From positions 1 to 52,979 of the forward strand of contig SUVA01000008.1 of NCBI GenBank assembly GCA_015062245.1: a stretch of 52,979 nucleotides of DNA, given 5' to 3'. The notes under the pieces are model-generated. The model was given only the letters and a program-made list of their open reading frames with translations, was not told the origin of the DNA and ran no database searches. Position numbers and translations under genes: made by a program. Shown piece by piece: positions 52,080 to 52,979 of this stretch (within the stretch, counting starts at the first letter, position 1; each line of letters opens with the position of its first letter). The DNA is from Alphaproteobacteria bacterium (GTDB lineage: Bacteria; Pseudomonadota; Alphaproteobacteria; CAAHEQ01; UBA3637).

Positions 52080-52218
52080 TTTTAATCCTTTCTTTTTTCC
52101 AGTTAAACCTCTGCGGGAAGAGCATAACCTTTTGATTACACTGGAAATCCTGAACTGATTCAACACAAACCATCGGACTTTCCCGCATGTGAATTATCCA
52201 CCCCACCATGGGATGAAC
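52080..52218 (-). promoter_or_regulatory. Structured 5' leader of rpsB
   Basis: About 140 nt. TTTCCAGT (minus, 52147-52140) pairs perfectly with ACTGGAAA (52103-52096) and encloses two small stems: TAATC/GGTTA, and CTCT/AGAG around TCCCGC. CATGCGGGAAAG further upstream repeats the GCGGGAA element. The three-way layout directly before the ribosome-binding site is a candidate for S2 feedback control. Confidence 0.5.
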
Positions 52219-52224
52219 AAAGGC

Positions 52225-52253
52225 ATTATACCAAAAAGCAAATTGAAATGCAA
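52225..52253 (-). promoter_or_regulatory. rpsB operon promoter
   Basis: Minus strand TTGCAT (52253-52248), 17 bp, TATAAT (52230-52225). Between this promoter and the plus-strand gene at 52382 a TTGACT at 52297-52302 is a possible -35 for that gene; its -10 is unclear. Confidence 0.8.
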
Positions 52254-52381
52254 GAAAAATTTTTATTAAAAAAATGAAAAAAAGTGATTTTTTTGCTTGA
52301 CTTTTGTTTTAGGACAATTAAACTGAACACATAGGGATAGATGTATCACATCCAAAAACGTTTTTTTAGAAAGGGGAAAAT

Positions 52382-52979
52382 ATGTTAAAATTATCCAAAA
52401 CCGCCATTCGGGAATTATCCAAAATGTATCGTGCCGTATTGATGGGTGCCATGGTCACCTTGATTGCCACAGGTGCCAATGCAGCAACCGTCAATTTGAC
52501 AGACATTGAAGGAACATTAAGTGATGGCTCAACAAATTATACCATCACCGACGGAACCGCCACAGCCGAAGTTGATTTAACCGGATATGCCACGACAGCA
52601 ACAACTACAGGTTTAGACACTCGTTTGAATACCGCTGAGACAAATATCACAAATTTGCAAGGCGATATGACAACAGCACAAGGAAATATTTCAACCAATA
52701 CAACAAATATTGCCACCAACACGACCGCTATCGGTGATTTGGACACACGCTTAGATACAGCCGAAACAAATATCACAAATTTGCAAGGCGATATGACAAC
52801 AGCACAAGGAAATATTTCAACCAATACAACAAATATTGCCACCAACACGACTGCTATCGGTGATTTGGACACACGCTTAGATACAGCCGAAACAAATATC
52901 ACAAATTTGCAAGGCGATATGACAACAGCACAAGGAAATATTTCAACCAATACAACAAATATTGCCACCAACACGACTG
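52382..52979 (+). CDS. Repetitive surface/adhesin-like protein, N-terminal part (runs off the window)
   Basis: 199 codons visible. AAAGGGG lies upstream of the ATG. A long signal peptide (residues 1 to about 34, with MYRAVLMGAMVTLIATGANA as core) is followed by a short unique region, then tandem 42-residue repeats starting at residue 78. Each repeat reads LDTRLDTAETNITNLQGDM... and ...NISTNTTNIATNTTAIGD, Thr/Asn-rich and with hydrophobic spacing expected of a trimeric coiled-coil stalk such as YadA-type adhesins or fibre shafts. The anchor domain is beyond the window, so trimeric autotransporter status is inferred. Confidence 0.75.
   Translation, partial: MLKLSKTAIRELSKMYRAVLMGAMVTLIATGANAATVNLTDIEGTLSDGSTNYTITDGTATAEVDLTGYATTATTTGLDTRLNTAETNITNLQGDMTTAQGNISTNTTNIATNTTAIGDLDTRLDTAETNITNLQGDMTTAQGNISTNTTNIATNTTAIGDLDTRLDTAETNITNLQGDMTTAQGNISTNTTNIATNTT
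52613..52979 (+). repeat. 126-bp in-frame tandem repeats
   Basis: Units begin at 52613, 52739 and 52865 (the last cut by the window end). Units 2 and 3 are nearly identical at DNA level (the visible difference is acgaccgct versus acgactgct near the unit end). Unit 1 is more diverged. The length is a multiple of three, so copy-number change would alter stalk length without a frameshift. Confidence 0.92.

Noticed and set aside
52080-52166. N-terminal extension of rpsB
   Set aside because: The extension is the structured leader. The ribosome-binding site and the conserved S2 N-terminus place the start at 52079.
52537-52974. Open frame on the minus strand across the tandem repeats (145 codons)
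   Set aside because: It is a by-product of the 126-bp repeats, whose antisense strand repeats without stops. The plus-strand gene has a signal peptide and ribosome-binding site.
1-52979. CRISPR arrays, transposase genes, rRNA genes
   Set aside because: No spaced direct repeats of CRISPR type, no transposase or integrase coding sequence and no rRNA signature was seen. The only tandem array is the in-frame protein repeat at the end of the window.

Overview
The window is a stretch of an AT-rich alphaproteobacterial chromosome. The evidence is a PopZ-type gene beside tolC, a CckA-type hybrid kinase, an alpha-type SspB and RHH_4 protein behind dnaB, ruvAB joined to tolQRA, and an S10-spc-alpha ribosomal block of alphaproteobacterial type. 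Low GC, hydrophobic proteins of the GRSMVEML pilin type and many small unknown genes suggest one of the uncultured host-associated (gut) alphaproteobacterial lineages. That placement is inference, since no rRNA is present.

Layout. 1-4.6 kb (minus): a truncated pilin-like gene, popZ, tolC, DAP dehydrogenase and glycogen synthase. 4.65-6.7 kb (plus): a soluble CckA-like kinase. 6.7-12.6 kb (minus): one compact operon ruvA-(secreted unknown)-ruvB-ybgC-(S8 peptidase)-tolQ-tolR-tolA. 12.7-14.9 kb (plus): dnaB-sspB-RHH. Then uppP (minus) and moxR-DUF58-DUF4381 (plus). 18-22.6 kb is an accessory zone: an unknown gene behind a large nested palindrome, comF, tspO, a 61-aa membrane protein under a perfect sigma70 promoter, tRNA-Glu(CTC), and a lone ABC-type binding protein flanked by diverged repeats that end in tRNA-3'-like sequence. 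22.7-26.3 kb: pgk (minus), then dut, an unknown gene and a GT10 fucosyltransferase (plus). 26.3-30.7 kb: an orphan copy of the ettA promoter feeding a short terminated RNA, ettA itself, and two unrelated unknown genes that share the same ~200-nt leader. 30.7-47.7 kb (minus): str-S10-spc-alpha ribosomal genes from rpsL to rplQ, without tuf and rpmD. 47.9-52.2 kb (minus): rpsB-unknown A-tsf-unknown B-frr-uppS, where A and B are paralogues and pyrH is absent. The window ends inside a repetitive surface protein (plus).

Most novel signal: two unrelated unknown genes (26578-27531 and 29629-30453) are each preceded by a homologous leader. In order, each leader holds a TTGACA box, a small ORF with a good ribosome-binding site encoding a conserved peptide (core NKSLKNK-x-FL, ending GGVLP), a G8/G9 tract inside that ORF, and a hairpin plus U7 placed directly before the gene's ribosome-binding site. 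This looks like a portable attenuation cassette. Other notable points: unknown genes embedded in normally invariant operons (paralogues in rpsB-tsf-frr, an S8 peptidase lacking the usual oxyanion Asn in the tol operon, a secreted protein between ruvA and ruvB); a self-contained 20-codon gene with its own promoter and terminator at 47.7-47.85 kb; and a probable leaderless cckA transcript.
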